Notes: a model not told the origin generated them from the sequence alone. Counted from the stretch's first letter, positions 9,212 to 18,173 are shown. The stretch: 64,000 bases of DNA from an uncultured Verrucomicrobiota bacterium (GCA_903831085.1 CAIKWE010000060.1:1-64000), one strand, 5' to 3'. Translations and numbers: made by a program.

Positions 9212-10179
9212 AATACCGCAAACTTGGAACCAGTGAACTTGAAGTGTCGGAAATCAGTCTCGGTTGCTGGACGATGGGCGGCCTGAACTGGGTGGATGGA
9301 CGGGCCAACGGCTGGGCGAATGTGAATGAGGATGAAATTACCGTAGCGGTCAAAAAGGCAGTCGATGCGGGCGTCAACCATTTCGACAACGCCGATGTAT
9401 ACGGCAACGGCAAAGCCGAACGGATGCTGGCTCGCATCCTCAAAAAGCTCGGGCTCAAGAGCGAGGAGTTCATCATCGCCACCAAAATGGGGCATCACAG
9501 CGGAACAGCTGGCCACGCCTACGAACCGGCGCATATCCGGCATCAGTGCGAACAGTCGCTGATCAATCTGCAGCGCGACTTTATCGACATCTATTATTTT
9601 CACCACGGCCGGTTCGACGAACACCTTGAAGAAGCCGCCGCGACAATGGACGCGCTTGTCAAAGAAGGCAAAGTGCGTTTCAAAGGGCAGTCCGGCTACA
9701 CCGACGCCGAGTTCGAACGCGCCGTTCCCGTTGTGAAGCCGATCGTGCTGCAAAGCCGGGCGCATGCGCTTGACCTGCAGTTCATCACGCCCGGCTCGGC
9801 GGTCGCGAACCTGCTCGCGAAACACAATCTGTCTTTCGTCGCCTTCAGTCCGCTGTGCCAGGGGATCCTGCTTGATAAATTTGATCCGGAGAATCCACCG
9901 GAGTTTGAAGCCGGAGACCATCGTGTGGGCGACAAACGGTTCACGACAGAATTTCTGCGCGGTGTGAAACCGAAGCTCGAAAAAATTAAAGCGCGTTTCG
10001 GGTCATCGACCGAAGACCTCGCTGCGGTCGCGCTCAACTATATCCTGAGTTTTCCGAACATCGGATGCGTCATTCCCGGCTTCCGCAACGAACGGCAGGT
10101 TAACTGCAATCTGGCCGCCGCAAGCCGGAGCCTCTCCGCCGCCGACATTGAATTTATCCGCAAAACCTTCGCGGAATAA
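9208..10179 (+). CDS. Aldo/keto reductase
   Basis: The 323-residue cytoplasmic NAD(P)H-dependent oxidoreductase has the aldo/keto reductase barrel layout. It opens with KLGTSELEVSEISLGCW, keeps the catalytic Asp/Tyr in FDNADVYG (about 58-65), the Lys in ATKMGHH (about 91-97) and the His in YYFHHGR (about 129). The C-terminal cofactor part includes VIPGFRNERQV. It resembles the YghZ/IolS-like branch acting on small carbonyl compounds or sugars; the substrate is not predictable. GAAAGGA upstream and the overlap with the preceding small gene support the start. A perfect 11-bp hairpin follows just after the stop. Confidence 0.85.
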   Translation: MKYRKLGTSELEVSEISLGCWTMGGLNWVDGRANGWANVNEDEITVAVKKAVDAGVNHFDNADVYGNGKAERMLARILKKLGLKSEEFIIATKMGHHSGTAGHAYEPAHIRHQCEQSLINLQRDFIDIYYFHHGRFDEHLEEAAATMDALVKEGKVRFKGQSGYTDAEFERAVPVVKPIVLQSRAHALDLQFITPGSAVANLLAKHNLSFVAFSPLCQGILLDKFDPENPPEFEAGDHRVGDKRFTTEFLRGVKPKLEKIKARFGSSTEDLAAVALNYILSFPNIGCVIPGFRNERQVNCNLAAASRSLSAADIEFIRKTFAE

Positions 10180-10182
10180 AAA

Positions 10183-10218
10183 GTCCAAACCTTGGAAATG
10201 ATCTTCTAAGGTTTGGAC
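10183..10218. terminator. Perfect 11-bp hairpin between convergent genes
   Basis: GTCCAAACCTT at 10183-10193 pairs exactly with AAGGTTTGGAC at 10208-10218 across a 14-base loop. It lies four bases after the aldo/keto reductase stop and 12 bases beyond the 3' end of the converging sulfatase gene. There is no T tract, so factor-independent termination is doubtful; a bidirectional stabiliser or attenuator of read-through is possible. The left arm also contains one copy of the dispersed TCCAA-N3-TTGGA palindrome. Confidence 0.45.
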
Positions 10219-10230
10219 GAATCAGCACGG

Positions 10231-11643
10231 CTATAAAACGGAAGGGTTCTTTGCGGTCTTTTTCTTTGACGCCTTCTTGTCTTTCTTCGGCGTGCTGCCG
10301 GGCGGAGGTTCCATCCCGTAGCGCTTAGCCCCGGACTTGATCGGATTCGACATTTCAGCCAACCAGGCATCATGCAGCTTGGTCAGCTCGGCGACTTTCT
10401 CCGGCATCTGTTTCGCGAGGTCGTTCTTCTCTGAGATGTCCTTGCTGAGATCGAAGAGCCCTATGCGCGCCTTGTCGCCGACGAGCTTCCAGTCGCCGGA
10501 ACGCACGGCCCACCAGCCTTCATTGCTTCCTGAGCACCAGAAAAGATTACGCGGCTCTGGTTCCGTTTCGCAGCGGAGCACGGGGAGAATATTCATCCCG
10601 TCGAGCGGCTTGTTGGTCGGCAGCGAAATGCCCGCGGCCGCGAGCACGGTGGGAAGAATATCAAGCGAGCTGACCACTGCCTGGCTTTCGCCAGGCTTTA
10701 ACTTCGCGGGCCAGCAGACGAGGAACGGCACGCGGATGCCGCCTTCGTAGTCCTGATGTTTGCCCCCGCGCAACGGCGCGTTGTTGGCGGTTTGCGCCAG
10801 CGGCCCGCCGTTGTCGCTGATGAAGAAGATCAGTGTGTTGTCCCAGACGCCTTCGCGTTTGAGTTTGGCGACGACGTTGCCGATGGCGTCGTCCATGCGT
10901 TTGCCCATCGCGAGGAGTGTGTTGCGGTCTTTGTTGCCGGTGTTGAATTTCGCGATCTCGTCGGCGGGCGCCTGCAGCGGCGCGTGGACGGCGTTGAAGG
11001 CGAGGTAGAGGAAGAACGGCTGGGCCTTGTGCCGCTCGATAAACGCGACCGCCTCGTCGCCCCAGCAGTCGGTGAGGTAGCCGCTCGGCTTGACCGGAGT
11101 GGTGCCGCGATAAATCGGGTCATCGGGGTCATCGAGTTTGTAGTAGTCATGCGCGCCGCGGCCGAGAAAACCGAAAACCTCGTCGAAGCCGCGCAGCGCC
11201 GGGCTCCACTCCGGCGTCGGGCCGAGATGCCACTTACCGATCTGGATCGAGGTATAGCCGGCCGGCTTGAGGAATTGAGGGAAGAGCTTTTCGGTCATTG
11301 GCACGCCCGAGCCGGCTTCGCCCGCGGTGTAGAGTCCGAGACGTTGCTGGTAGCGTCCGGTCATCAGGCCGGTGCGGGTCGGCGAGCACACGTTGCCGGT
11401 CACGTAACCTTGGCGGCAAATCACGCTCTCTTTCGCCAGTTGGTCGAGGTTCGGCGTGGTGACTTCTTTCAGATGCCGGGGGTTGAAGAGCACGTCTGCA
11501 TAGCCGAGGTCGTCGGCGACGATGACGACGATGTTCGGCTTGCTGACGGGCGGCGCTTTTTCGGCGGCGGATACGCTACCGGATGTCAGAGCCAACGCTG
11601 CCAGTTCAACGCCGGCGAATTTCAGGAAACCAGAATTCTTCAT
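10231..11643 (-). CDS. Secreted S1-family sulfatase
   Basis: This 470-residue formylglycine-dependent sulfatase starts at 11643 (AAGGAG upstream on the minus strand). It has a signal peptide ending near VSA (residue 26). The active-site signature C-S-P-T-R has its Cys at residue 86, the residue that a formylglycine-generating enzyme would oxidise. Metal ligands appear in VADDLGYADV near 43-51 and in ISDNGGPL further on; GKWHLG is also conserved. The C-terminus is Lys/Ala-rich. It likely removes sulfate esters from an algal or host polysaccharide outside the cytoplasm; the exact substrate is unknown. It is followed in the same direction by no other gene and preceded by a related sulfatase, with nearly identical signal peptides and 3' flanks. 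Confidence 0.92.
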   Translation of the reverse strand: MKNSGFLKFAGVELAALALTSGSVSAAEKAPPVSKPNIVVIVADDLGYADVLFNPRHLKEVTTPNLDQLAKESVICRQGYVTGNVCSPTRTGLMTGRYQQRLGLYTAGEAGSGVPMTEKLFPQFLKPAGYTSIQIGKWHLGPTPEWSPALRGFDEVFGFLGRGAHDYYKLDDPDDPIYRGTTPVKPSGYLTDCWGDEAVAFIERHKAQPFFLYLAFNAVHAPLQAPADEIAKFNTGNKDRNTLLAMGKRMDDAIGNVVAKLKREGVWDNTLIFFISDNGGPLAQTANNAPLRGGKHQDYEGGIRVPFLVCWPAKLKPGESQAVVSSLDILPTVLAAAGISLPTNKPLDGMNILPVLRCETEPEPRNLFWCSGSNEGWWAVRSGDWKLVGDKARIGLFDLSKDISEKNDLAKQMPEKVAELTKLHDAWLAEMSNPIKSGAKRYGMEPPPGSTPKKDKKASKKKTAKNPSVL

Positions 11644-11700
11644 GCGGCGGCTCCTTTTGCTAAACGTACCCAAATGAAACGTTTGGACGAATCAGCACGG

Positions 11701-13050
11701 TTATAAAGCGGAAGATTTCTTGGCGGCCTTTTTGTTGGCGGCTTTTTTCTGCTTCTTTTTGCTGTCGTTAGCAGTGACAGGAGCTGCCTGATGCTCATCA
11801 AGAACCTTCTGCAAAGTTGCGCGGGCGGCCGCGGCATCGGCATTCGTCGTGTTGGCTACTATCGGGATTTCCTTGAACGGAGCGTCGCTCATATCGAACA
11901 GCTCGCCGCGGTTGGTCAGTTTGAATCCGGCGTTGCGGGCATAGGACTTCCCGCTCAGCTCAACATATATCCAGTCGCGCGGAACTCCTTTTTTGCCGCT
12001 GATTTGCGGAGCGAAGCTGTGTCCATCAATGGTTACGCCTGCCGGCAGTTTAGCTCCGCCGAGTTCGGCGAAGGTCGGGAAGAAATCGCTGAAATCGATG
12101 AGATCCTTCTTCACCTGTCCGGACGGCGTGGTGCCGGGCCAGCTGACGATGAGCGGCACGCGGCTGCCGCCTTCGAGCATGGTGCCTTTCATGCCGCTGA
12201 TCGGTTTGCCGTCCACGGTGGCCAGTTTGACGCCCATGCGCGCCGTGCCGTTATCGCCGGTGAAGATGATGACGGTTTTTTCGCGCAGGCCCAGACGATC
12301 CAGATCGCTCATTAAGCGCCCGACGAGCTTATCCATGTATTCGACATTGTCGGTGTAAAGCTGATCCGGTTCGTCGCCGGTGGCGCTGTCAGGAGTCCGG
12401 AGGATCGGGGCGTGGACGTGCGGCATCGGATAGTAAGCGAAGAACGGCTGATCTTTGTGCCGCGTGATGAAGTCTATGATGAAATTCTGCGCGACATCCG
12501 GAAAATACGACCCGGCGGGAAGCGTCGCCGGCTTCCCGTTTAGCACATAGGAGCTTGTTGGCTCGGACCAGTAGCGCGACGTGCCATGAGTGCCGAAAAC
12601 AATGGACTCATCAAAGCCCCACTCGGTCGGGCCGTAGCTCATCTGGCCCCATTTACCGGCGCAGACGGTGGCGTAACCGGCGCTCTTCATCACGTTTTGA
12701 ATCATTACTTCACGCGACGGATGGATGGCGTCGGCGCTGTGATTGCTGTTTAATCCGGTCCGGAACGGATAACGTCCGGTGAGCGCCTCGCAGCGCGACG
12801 GCCCGCAAAGCGGATTTGCATAGCAGAGTTCAAAGCGTGTTCCGTTTTTCGCCAGCGCATCGATATTAGGAGTTTTGAACGGGCCGCCGCAGCAACCGAT
12901 GTCTCCAAGGCCCACATCATCGGAGAGAATGAAGATGATATTCGGCTTACTGACGGGCGGGGCTTTTACGACGGCGGATACCTGACCGGCGGTCAGCGTC
13001 AATGCAGCCAGCTCAACACCGGCGATTTTCAGGAAACACGGATTTTTCAT
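11701..13050 (-). CDS. Secreted S1-family sulfatase
   Basis: This 449-residue sulfatase starts at 13050 with AAAGGAG upstream. The signal peptide is almost the same as in the neighbouring sulfatase (MKN-x-x-FLK-x-AGVELAAL). The signature is C-G-P-S-R with Cys at residue 82, fitting the C-x-P-S-R rule for formylglycine formation. Metal-binding LSDDVGLGDIG and TGDNGTAR are present. The catalytic bodies of the two sulfatases differ clearly, so they probably act on different sulfate positions, yet their N-termini, C-terminal Lys/Ala tails and intergenic flanks are nearly copies. They are transcribed together on the minus strand, 57 bases apart. Confidence 0.92.
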   Translation of the reverse strand: MKNPCFLKIAGVELAALTLTAGQVSAVVKAPPVSKPNIIFILSDDVGLGDIGCCGGPFKTPNIDALAKNGTRFELCYANPLCGPSRCEALTGRYPFRTGLNSNHSADAIHPSREVMIQNVMKSAGYATVCAGKWGQMSYGPTEWGFDESIVFGTHGTSRYWSEPTSSYVLNGKPATLPAGSYFPDVAQNFIIDFITRHKDQPFFAYYPMPHVHAPILRTPDSATGDEPDQLYTDNVEYMDKLVGRLMSDLDRLGLREKTVIIFTGDNGTARMGVKLATVDGKPISGMKGTMLEGGSRVPLIVSWPGTTPSGQVKKDLIDFSDFFPTFAELGGAKLPAGVTIDGHSFAPQISGKKGVPRDWIYVELSGKSYARNAGFKLTNRGELFDMSDAPFKEIPIVANTTNADAAAARATLQKVLDEHQAAPVTANDSKKKQKKAANKKAAKKSSAL

Positions 13051-13113
13051 GCGGCGGCTCCTTTCGTTGCAACAGTTTCACATAAAACGTTTGGGAACAG
13101 GTTTTAGTGTGGG

Positions 13114-14436
13114 TTAACGCTTGAGCGGAGAGGGGTCGCTCTGCATGGTTCCGGTTTTGAGGATATCGAGAATTTTATAGGTTCCGCATTTGCGGGCTTT
13201 GAGGAATCCGCTCCAGGCGGCTTCGGCAAGGCGGCCCGCATTGAGCAGGTCGAAGAGCCACTGGTCAGTGTAGCGCGGGTCTTCCTGCGGAATGCCGGCC
13301 TGAATTTCCATCAGCCATTTGGCGTTATAGCGCTCCTGCGCGCCGATGGGCGGCGACATGATGATCGGGAGGCCGAGCCCGCAGTAGAAGGAGAGTTCGC
13401 TCGGCTTGGTCCAGAGGATGTCGGTGGTGCGGATCGCCTGCGCGAAGAGTCGGAAATATTCATTTTTTTCGGGGCTGTACAGAATGCGCAAATTGGGCGA
13501 CCCGGGTAGCAGATCGGTTTTGACCTGTTCGAAATAATCGCGGACATCTTCCCGGACGCCTGCGACGAGGTTGAGGATGATTCCGCCGGCTTCGATTTTT
13601 GGACGCAGGCTTTCGGCAATCTGCCGTCCGGCTTCGCGCTGCGCACCCGCGCCGCCGATGGCGTAGGTAAGGGTGAGAACACGCGCCTGTTTCGGAGAGC
13701 AGTTTTCTTTGCCCAGGAAGTGCTCGACGTTGAGCTTGTGCAGGGGCCAGAAGCGGTCGGCGGGGTCAAGGTAGAGGAGGCGCTGAGCCATGTCGGCGCG
13801 CAGGATGTCGAGATCGCGGTTCCCGAGCACTTCGAGCGGCATGGGGAAGCCGGTGAGAAAGATGCGCTCGTCGGGAACGCCGTAGCTTTTAAGGCGACGA
13901 AAGGAGCGTCCGCAGGGGACGAAATAAATGATGCGGCTGGCGGCGGGATCTTTGGCGACCCACGCACGGCTGATTTCGGCGTCGCAGATGATGCAGTAGA
14001 CCGGCTCATAGCCAGCGGCATCGGCGGCAACAGCCGGCAGCATGAAGGAGGTGACCATGGGCAGCGGTTTTGTGCGCATTTTTTCGATCAGCGCGGCACC
14101 GATGCCTTTGCGGATAAGCGAGTCCATCAGGTGAACCTGATACGTTGTGTGCGACAGGTCGCGCAGCGGATAGAAGGGGGCGATTTTCTGGAGTTCGTCG
14201 AGCAGACCAAAAAGCGGTTTTCCAAGGATTGGAATGCTGCGGATGCGGGAGAGGAATTCATAGGCGTGGCGGGTTTTATCCCAGAGTTTCTTTTCCCTCG
14301 GCGAGCAGACGCCTTCGCTCCCGGCGGTCAGAATACCTTCTTCGGCAATGCAGCTCAGCGGATTCGCCGCCCGCTGATGACCGAGGCCCATGTCCGCCGA
14401 AACCACCCACGCCCGAATGTCGCCGTTCTGAAGCAT
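13114..14436 (-). CDS. GT-B-type glycosyltransferase-like protein (MurG/MGDG-synthase-like)
   Basis: The 440-residue protein begins with AWVVSADMGLGHQRAA, which resembles the S-A-D-x-G-x-G-H entry motif of MGDG synthase and processive diacylglycerol glucosyltransferases. Further on, CIICDAEISRAW and IYFVPCGRSFRRLKSYGV parallel the acceptor-side segment of those enzymes, and a C-terminal half with TLTYAIGGAGAQREAG and TKPSELSFYCGLGLPIIMSPP looks like the nucleotide-sugar side. There is no signal peptide or membrane helix, so a peripheral membrane enzyme is plausible. I do not recognise a characterised orthologue, and the lipid or sugar substrate is unknown. It is monocistronic on the minus strand and is read away from tRNA-Ile2. 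Confidence 0.6.
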   Translation of the reverse strand: MLQNGDIRAWVVSADMGLGHQRAANPLSCIAEEGILTAGSEGVCSPREKKLWDKTRHAYEFLSRIRSIPILGKPLFGLLDELQKIAPFYPLRDLSHTTYQVHLMDSLIRKGIGAALIEKMRTKPLPMVTSFMLPAVAADAAGYEPVYCIICDAEISRAWVAKDPAASRIIYFVPCGRSFRRLKSYGVPDERIFLTGFPMPLEVLGNRDLDILRADMAQRLLYLDPADRFWPLHKLNVEHFLGKENCSPKQARVLTLTYAIGGAGAQREAGRQIAESLRPKIEAGGIILNLVAGVREDVRDYFEQVKTDLLPGSPNLRILYSPEKNEYFRLFAQAIRTTDILWTKPSELSFYCGLGLPIIMSPPIGAQERYNAKWLMEIQAGIPQEDPRYTDQWLFDLLNAGRLAEAAWSGFLKARKCGTYKILDILKTGTMQSDPSPLKR

Positions 14437-14500
14437 GAGGGCAGGATGGCGGAGAGGGGACGCAAAAACAAGTCTGGATGCGGCTGTGCGGCATAAGTGC

Positions 14501-14529
14501 TTGCGTCGAAACGGAGGGCGAACTATCTT
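14501..14529 (+). promoter_or_regulatory. Putative promoter of tRNA-Ile2
   Basis: TTGCGT at 14501-14506 and TATCTT at 14524-14529 are 17 bases apart and end 12 bases before the tRNA. The tRNA-Leu gene has a similar arrangement (TTGCGC, 17 bases, GATACT), which supports this reading. It is a prediction from spacing and consensus only. Confidence 0.4.
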
Positions 14530-14540
14530 TCTGCCTCTTC

Positions 14541-14614
14541 GGGCCCGTAGCTCAGTTGGTCAGAGCAGGAGACTCATAATCTCTTGGTCCTCGGTTCAAG
14601 TCCGAGCGGGCCCA
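14541..14614 (+). tRNA. tRNA with CAU anticodon, best read as tRNA-Ile2 (lysidine type)
   Basis: A complete cloverleaf can be folded: 7-bp acceptor GGGCCCG/CGGGCCC, D arm GCTC...GAGC, anticodon stem GGAGA/TCTCT with loop CTCATAA, and T arm CTCGG TTCAAGT CCGAG. The anticodon is CAT. The stretch GCAGGxGACTCATAATCxCTTGG is like bacterial tRNA-Ile2, whose C34 is modified to lysidine so that it reads AUA; elongator tRNA-Met usually differs there. The assignment to Ile rather than Met is an inference from these identity positions. The 3' CCA is not encoded. Confidence 0.85.
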
Positions 14615-14731
14615 TACTCTTTTTCCCGGCAAAACATCGGTCTCAGCCTTTATTTGATGTTCCATGAAAAGATCTGTACTATGCGACGCAGGCGGGTCGG
14701 TATGGATCAACGGAACAAGAAGGTTTCACAT

Positions 14732-15178
14732 ATGAACAAAAGAAACATTGGCGGAGCGGCGGGTGTTGTTGCATGCGGTTTGATCGCGGTTTCTCTGTTT
14801 ACCGGGTGTGCGACGTTCGGCGGCAAAGAAAAGCCGGCGATATCCGTGGCTGAGATTGTGCAGATGAGCAAGGCAGGAATGCCTGCGGCGGATATCATCG
14901 CGAAACTTCACGAATCCGGCACGATTTACCGGATGAAAGCCAGCGAGCTGGCCGGACTTAAGGAGCAGGGGGTTTCTGCCGAAGTGATCGATTACATGCA
15001 GGAAACCTATCTCCGCGCGGTTCAGCACGATCAGCGCTTGCAGGACGACAGCCATTGGACCCGTTCAAATGACAACTACTGGTATGGCGGGACGGCGGCT
15101 GACTGGCCGTACGACCCCATTTGGCCCGGACCCGGGGACTCCGAACGCGGTGGCAAATCGCATCACGCCCGGCATTAA
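14732..15178 (+). CDS. Small predicted lipoprotein of unknown function
   Basis: The 148-residue protein starts at the ATG at 14732 (AGAAGG upstream) with a lipoprotein signal whose lipobox ends L-F-T-G-C (Cys26). The mature part has a compact helical section with ISVAEIVQMSKAGMPAADII and a second copy-like helix ELAGLKEQGVSAEVIDYM. This resembles the short I-x-x-M-x-x-x-G-x-x-x-x-x-I repeats found in small envelope proteins. The tail is rich in Trp, Tyr, Pro and Gly. I do not recognise a functional family. It stands alone between tRNA-Ile2 and the converging TrmJ gene. Confidence 0.7.
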   Translation: MNKRNIGGAAGVVACGLIAVSLFTGCATFGGKEKPAISVAEIVQMSKAGMPAADIIAKLHESGTIYRMKASELAGLKEQGVSAEVIDYMQETYLRAVQHDQRLQDDSHWTRSNDNYWYGGTAADWPYDPIWPGPGDSERGGKSHHARH

Positions 15179-15203
15179 TTCAGGCAGCTCATACGGCGGC
15201 GGG

Positions 15204-15950
15204 TTACTTCTTTTTCTTCTGCAACTGCGCGGCGCACCAGCGGGACTGCTTGGCGAGGCCGAGCAGAATTTTCGTATCGTTTTCGGTGAGCTTGCCGCGG
15301 CTTAAAATGCGGCGCAGGCCGAGCATCATGTGCTCAAGCTTTTCTATTTCGCAGAAGCCGGTTTCAAGCATCATGGCGCTCCACGCTTCGTAGAGCCGCT
15401 CGCGCATCGCGCCGTCGGCTTCCGGTGAGCCTTCTTCCGGCGGTTTGTAGGAAGCGTCGTTCGCCAGCAGGAACAGTTCGTAGCAGCAGATCATGACGGC
15501 GTGCGAGAGGTTCAGCGAGCGGTAGAGTTCGCTCGACGGAATATTGATGATGTGGGTGCAGACTGCGATCTCTTCGTTGAAGAGTCCTTTGTCTTCGCGG
15601 CCGAAAACGAGCGCGGCTTTATGGTGCGCGGCGGAGTCGAGAACGACCGGCGCGATTTCGCGCGGCAGATAGGCGTGGTCGCGGTAGAAACCGGTGCGGG
15701 CGCTGGTCCCGGCCACGACGGTGCAGTCGGCGACCGCTTCTTCCAAGGTTTGGAAACGCTGAATCCGGTCGAGCAGATCCTCCGCTTTGTAAGCGAGCTT
15801 GCGGGCTTCCGCCCAGTCGAGATGTTCGCCCGGAGAGACCAGTGCGAGATCCGTGATGCCCATATTCATCATGACGCGGCAGATCGAGCCGATATTCCCG
15901 GCATATTTCGGGTCGACCAGCACAATGCGGATGTTTTCGAGCGGGTTCAT
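15204..15950 (-). CDS. trmJ: TrmJ-like tRNA (cytidine/uridine-2'-O-)-methyltransferase
   Basis: This 248-residue SPOUT-class RNA 2'-O-methyltransferase should use S-adenosylmethionine to modify a ribose, in TrmJ at position 32 of the anticodon loop. Family marks are IVLVDPKYAGNIGSICRVMMN at the N-terminus, VFGREDKGLFNEE in the middle and LYRSLNLSHAVMICCYELF, the deep-knot SAM site. The C-terminal helical extension fits TrmJ rather than the shorter TrmL. The start at 15950 is chosen because the domain begins at once; upstream in-frame codons lack a ribosome site. An exact TTCCAA-GGT-TTGGAA palindrome lies inside the gene (15741-15755). Confidence 0.85.
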   Translation of the reverse strand: MNPLENIRIVLVDPKYAGNIGSICRVMMNMGITDLALVSPGEHLDWAEARKLAYKAEDLLDRIQRFQTLEEAVADCTVVAGTSARTGFYRDHAYLPREIAPVVLDSAAHHKAALVFGREDKGLFNEEIAVCTHIINIPSSELYRSLNLSHAVMICCYELFLLANDASYKPPEEGSPEADGAMRERLYEAWSAMMLETGFCEIEKLEHMMLGLRRILSRGKLTENDTKILLGLAKQSRWCAAQLQKKKK

Positions 15951-16017
15951 AGGTTGATTTCTGATTTGAGCAGATGAGGGGGTGCGGCTACAATGCAAAA
16001 GACGGAAGACAAATCCT

Positions 16018-16677
16018 ATGAAACGCAAAAACATTGTGTCCGGGCTGGGAGTCCTCCTCCTGATGGCGGGGTGCGCATCGGTGTCGCAGCAGCGCGCCGT
16101 TGTGGCAGACGGAACGATTCAAAACGCCGCGCTCGGATTTTTTGGGTTCAGTTTCCAGATCCCGTCCGGATTCGAGGTGTACAGTCCGGCGGCGAAAAAT
16201 CCGGCGGAGTACAATGAGTTGCAGCGCATGGCGATCCGTATCTATGACACCAACAAGGCGTATCATCCGCGCGGCAATGAGCAATTCTACGAGAGTTTTC
16301 TGCTGATGTCAGATGAAAGCTGCTTTCTGCTGATCACACTCAAGTCTTTCCCCTCGGCGCAGCTCTATAATTCACCCTTTGATGACACGTCGGTTTCGCA
16401 GTGGGAGCTTATGCCTCTCTATAATGTGACTGCGAACCGTTCGTTGGCATTGGGCAGAACCCGCCAGCCGGCGGTTTACAGTCGCGGTTCTGCCTATGAG
16501 CAGAAGGGCTGGCATTATGCCGATCCGAAGCGCAACAGCGTATTATTCAACTACGAAGCCTGCAAGGTGACGGGTGGCAAACGCGACAGCTACATCCTGA
16601 TAGGGTTCGCACTGCCTGAAGATGCCAAGGCGCTTACCGCGCCGATGCAACAGATGATGGACGGCATGAAGCTCTGA
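16018..16677 (+). CDS. Predicted lipoprotein of unknown function
   Basis: The 219-residue protein begins at 16018 with a lipoprotein signal and lipobox L-M-A-G-C (Cys19). The mature domain starts with a segment (FGFSFQIPSGFEVYSP) that looks like the beta-strand opening of PsbP/Mog1-like small domains, where a membrane-anchored protein senses or binds a partner. This similarity is weak and only suggestive. It has no catalytic motif that I recognise. It is divergently arranged with trmJ (67 bases apart) and ends 53 bases before the HAD-UbiA gene, with which it may be co-transcribed. Confidence 0.65.
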   Translation: MKRKNIVSGLGVLLLMAGCASVSQQRAVVADGTIQNAALGFFGFSFQIPSGFEVYSPAAKNPAEYNELQRMAIRIYDTNKAYHPRGNEQFYESFLLMSDESCFLLITLKSFPSAQLYNSPFDDTSVSQWELMPLYNVTANRSLALGRTRQPAVYSRGSAYEQKGWHYADPKRNSVLFNYEACKVTGGKRDSYILIGFALPEDAKALTAPMQQMMDGMKL

Positions 16678-16730
16678 ACCCTGTAAAACGGGGTTGAACT
16701 TGCCGCTGATCTTCTGAATACTCCCGCTCA

Positions 16731-18173
16731 ATGGCTGAAACATCCACAACCGCGCTGAAGCCTCTTTGCGTCGACCTCGACGGAACACTGGTCAAGACCG
16801 ATACCTTTGCTCAGGCGCTTCTGCTTCTCGTCCGCACGCGTCCTGCCGCGCTCTTTGCCATTCCCCGCTGGGCGGCCAACGGGCTGGCCGCTTTTAAACG
16901 GCGCATCGCTCAGGAAGTTCAACTCGACTCGGCCGCGCTTCCGTTCCATCCCGGTTTGCTTACCTTTTTGAAGAGCGAGCGCGAAAAAGGGCGCGAACTG
17001 CTCTTGGTGACCGCTTCTGATGCGCTGCCTGCCCGCGCCGTCGCCGCGCACCTCGGTCTTTTTTCCGATGTCATGGCGAGCGACGGCGTTACCAATCTCA
17101 AAGCCGGACGCAAGCGCGACGCTCTCGTCGCCCGTTTCGGTGAAAAGGGGTTTGATTATGCCGGCAACGCCACCGACGATCTGCCGGTCTGGGAAGCCGC
17201 CGCCGGAATCATCGCGGTCAATCCCTGCGCGCCGGTGCGCCGTGCGCTCAAAAATCGTCCCGCGCGGATTTTTGAAGACCGTCCGGCTAAAGTGAAGTCC
17301 TGGTTTAAGGCCATCCGCGTGCACCAGTGGACAAAAAACATCCTCGTCTTTCTGCCGATGCTGCTGGCGCACGAGTTTTCCACGCCCTCGCTGTACATCA
17401 AAGCCGCGCTGGCTTTCTTTGCCTTCAGTTTTGCCGCCTCGGCCATTTATATTTTCAACGACCTCTTTGATCTGCATGCGGATCAACACCATCCGCGCAA
17501 AAAGAACCGTCCGTTCGCGGCGGGCAATCTGAACCTGCTCGCCGCGGCCGTTACAGGCCCGCTGCTGGTGCTGGCGGCGCTCGGCGTTTCGCTACTTCTG
17601 CCCGCCGCTTTCACCGCCGTGCTTCTGCTTTATCTCGTCATCACCACGCTTTACTCATGGCGGCTCAAACAGATCGCGCTTCTCGATGTGATGACACTGG
17701 CCGGACTCTACGCCATCCGCATTCTCGCGGGCACGGCGGCGTACGGTGTTGAAACCTCGACATGGCTGATCGCCTTTTCCATTTTCCTTTTCTTCAGTCT
17801 TGCCATGGTCAAGCGCTATGCCGAACTGCGCGAAGCCTCGGAAAGCAGTTCCGAGTCGGTGCGTGTGCGTGGTCGCGGCTACTGCGAAGCCGACCTGCCG
17901 TTGCTGGCGGGCTTCGGCGCGGGCAGCGGGTGCGTCGCCGTGCTGGTGCTCGCGCTCTATATCAACAGCGAAAAGGTTGTGCAGTTCTATAAAAACCCGG
18001 CCATGCTTTGGCTGCTCTGCCCGCTGTTTCTTTACTGGATCGCCCGCATCTGGCTGCTCGCCAGCCGCGGCGAACTCTCTGACGATCCGCTTGACTTCGC
18101 CGCCCGCGACCGGCAGACGTGGATCATCGGCGCGCTCAGCGCCGCCGTTTTAATTCTCGGAAGCATTCTATGA
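16731..18173 (+). CDS. HAD phosphatase-UbiA prenyltransferase fusion (DPPR-synthase-like)
   Basis: The 480-residue protein joins two enzymes. Residues about 10-195 are a HAD-type phosphatase with the nucleophile motif D15-x-D17-G-T and a downstream GNATDDLPVWEAA loop. Residues about 200-480 are a polytopic UbiA prenyltransferase with N243-D-x-x-D247-L-H-A-D and a KNRPFAAG segment. In actinobacteria UbiA enzymes of this type transfer phosphoribose to decaprenyl phosphate, and HAD fusions of this kind are predicted to act on polyprenyl-phosphoribose intermediates. A polyprenyl-phosphate pentose donor for surface glycans is a fair inference. Its stop overlaps the next start by ATGA (18170-18173), tying it to a nucleotidyltransferase. 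Confidence 0.82.
   Translation: MAETSTTALKPLCVDLDGTLVKTDTFAQALLLLVRTRPAALFAIPRWAANGLAAFKRRIAQEVQLDSAALPFHPGLLTFLKSEREKGRELLLVTASDALPARAVAAHLGLFSDVMASDGVTNLKAGRKRDALVARFGEKGFDYAGNATDDLPVWEAAAGIIAVNPCAPVRRALKNRPARIFEDRPAKVKSWFKAIRVHQWTKNILVFLPMLLAHEFSTPSLYIKAALAFFAFSFAASAIYIFNDLFDLHADQHHPRKKNRPFAAGNLNLLAAAVTGPLLVLAALGVSLLLPAAFTAVLLLYLVITTLYSWRLKQIALLDVMTLAGLYAIRILAGTAAYGVETSTWLIAFSIFLFFSLAMVKRYAELREASESSSESVRVRGRGYCEADLPLLAGFGAGSGCVAVLVLALYINSEKVVQFYKNPAMLWLLCPLFLYWIARIWLLASRGELSDDPLDFAARDRQTWIIGALSAAVLILGSIL

Noticed and set aside
10756-11706. A + strand open frame of 316 codons across the first sulfatase
   Set aside because: It is antisense to a clear sulfatase with an intact signature and has no domain of its own.
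14435-14731. An N-terminal extension of the small lipoprotein
   Set aside because: It would run through tRNA-Ile2 and put the lipoprotein signal in the middle of a protein.
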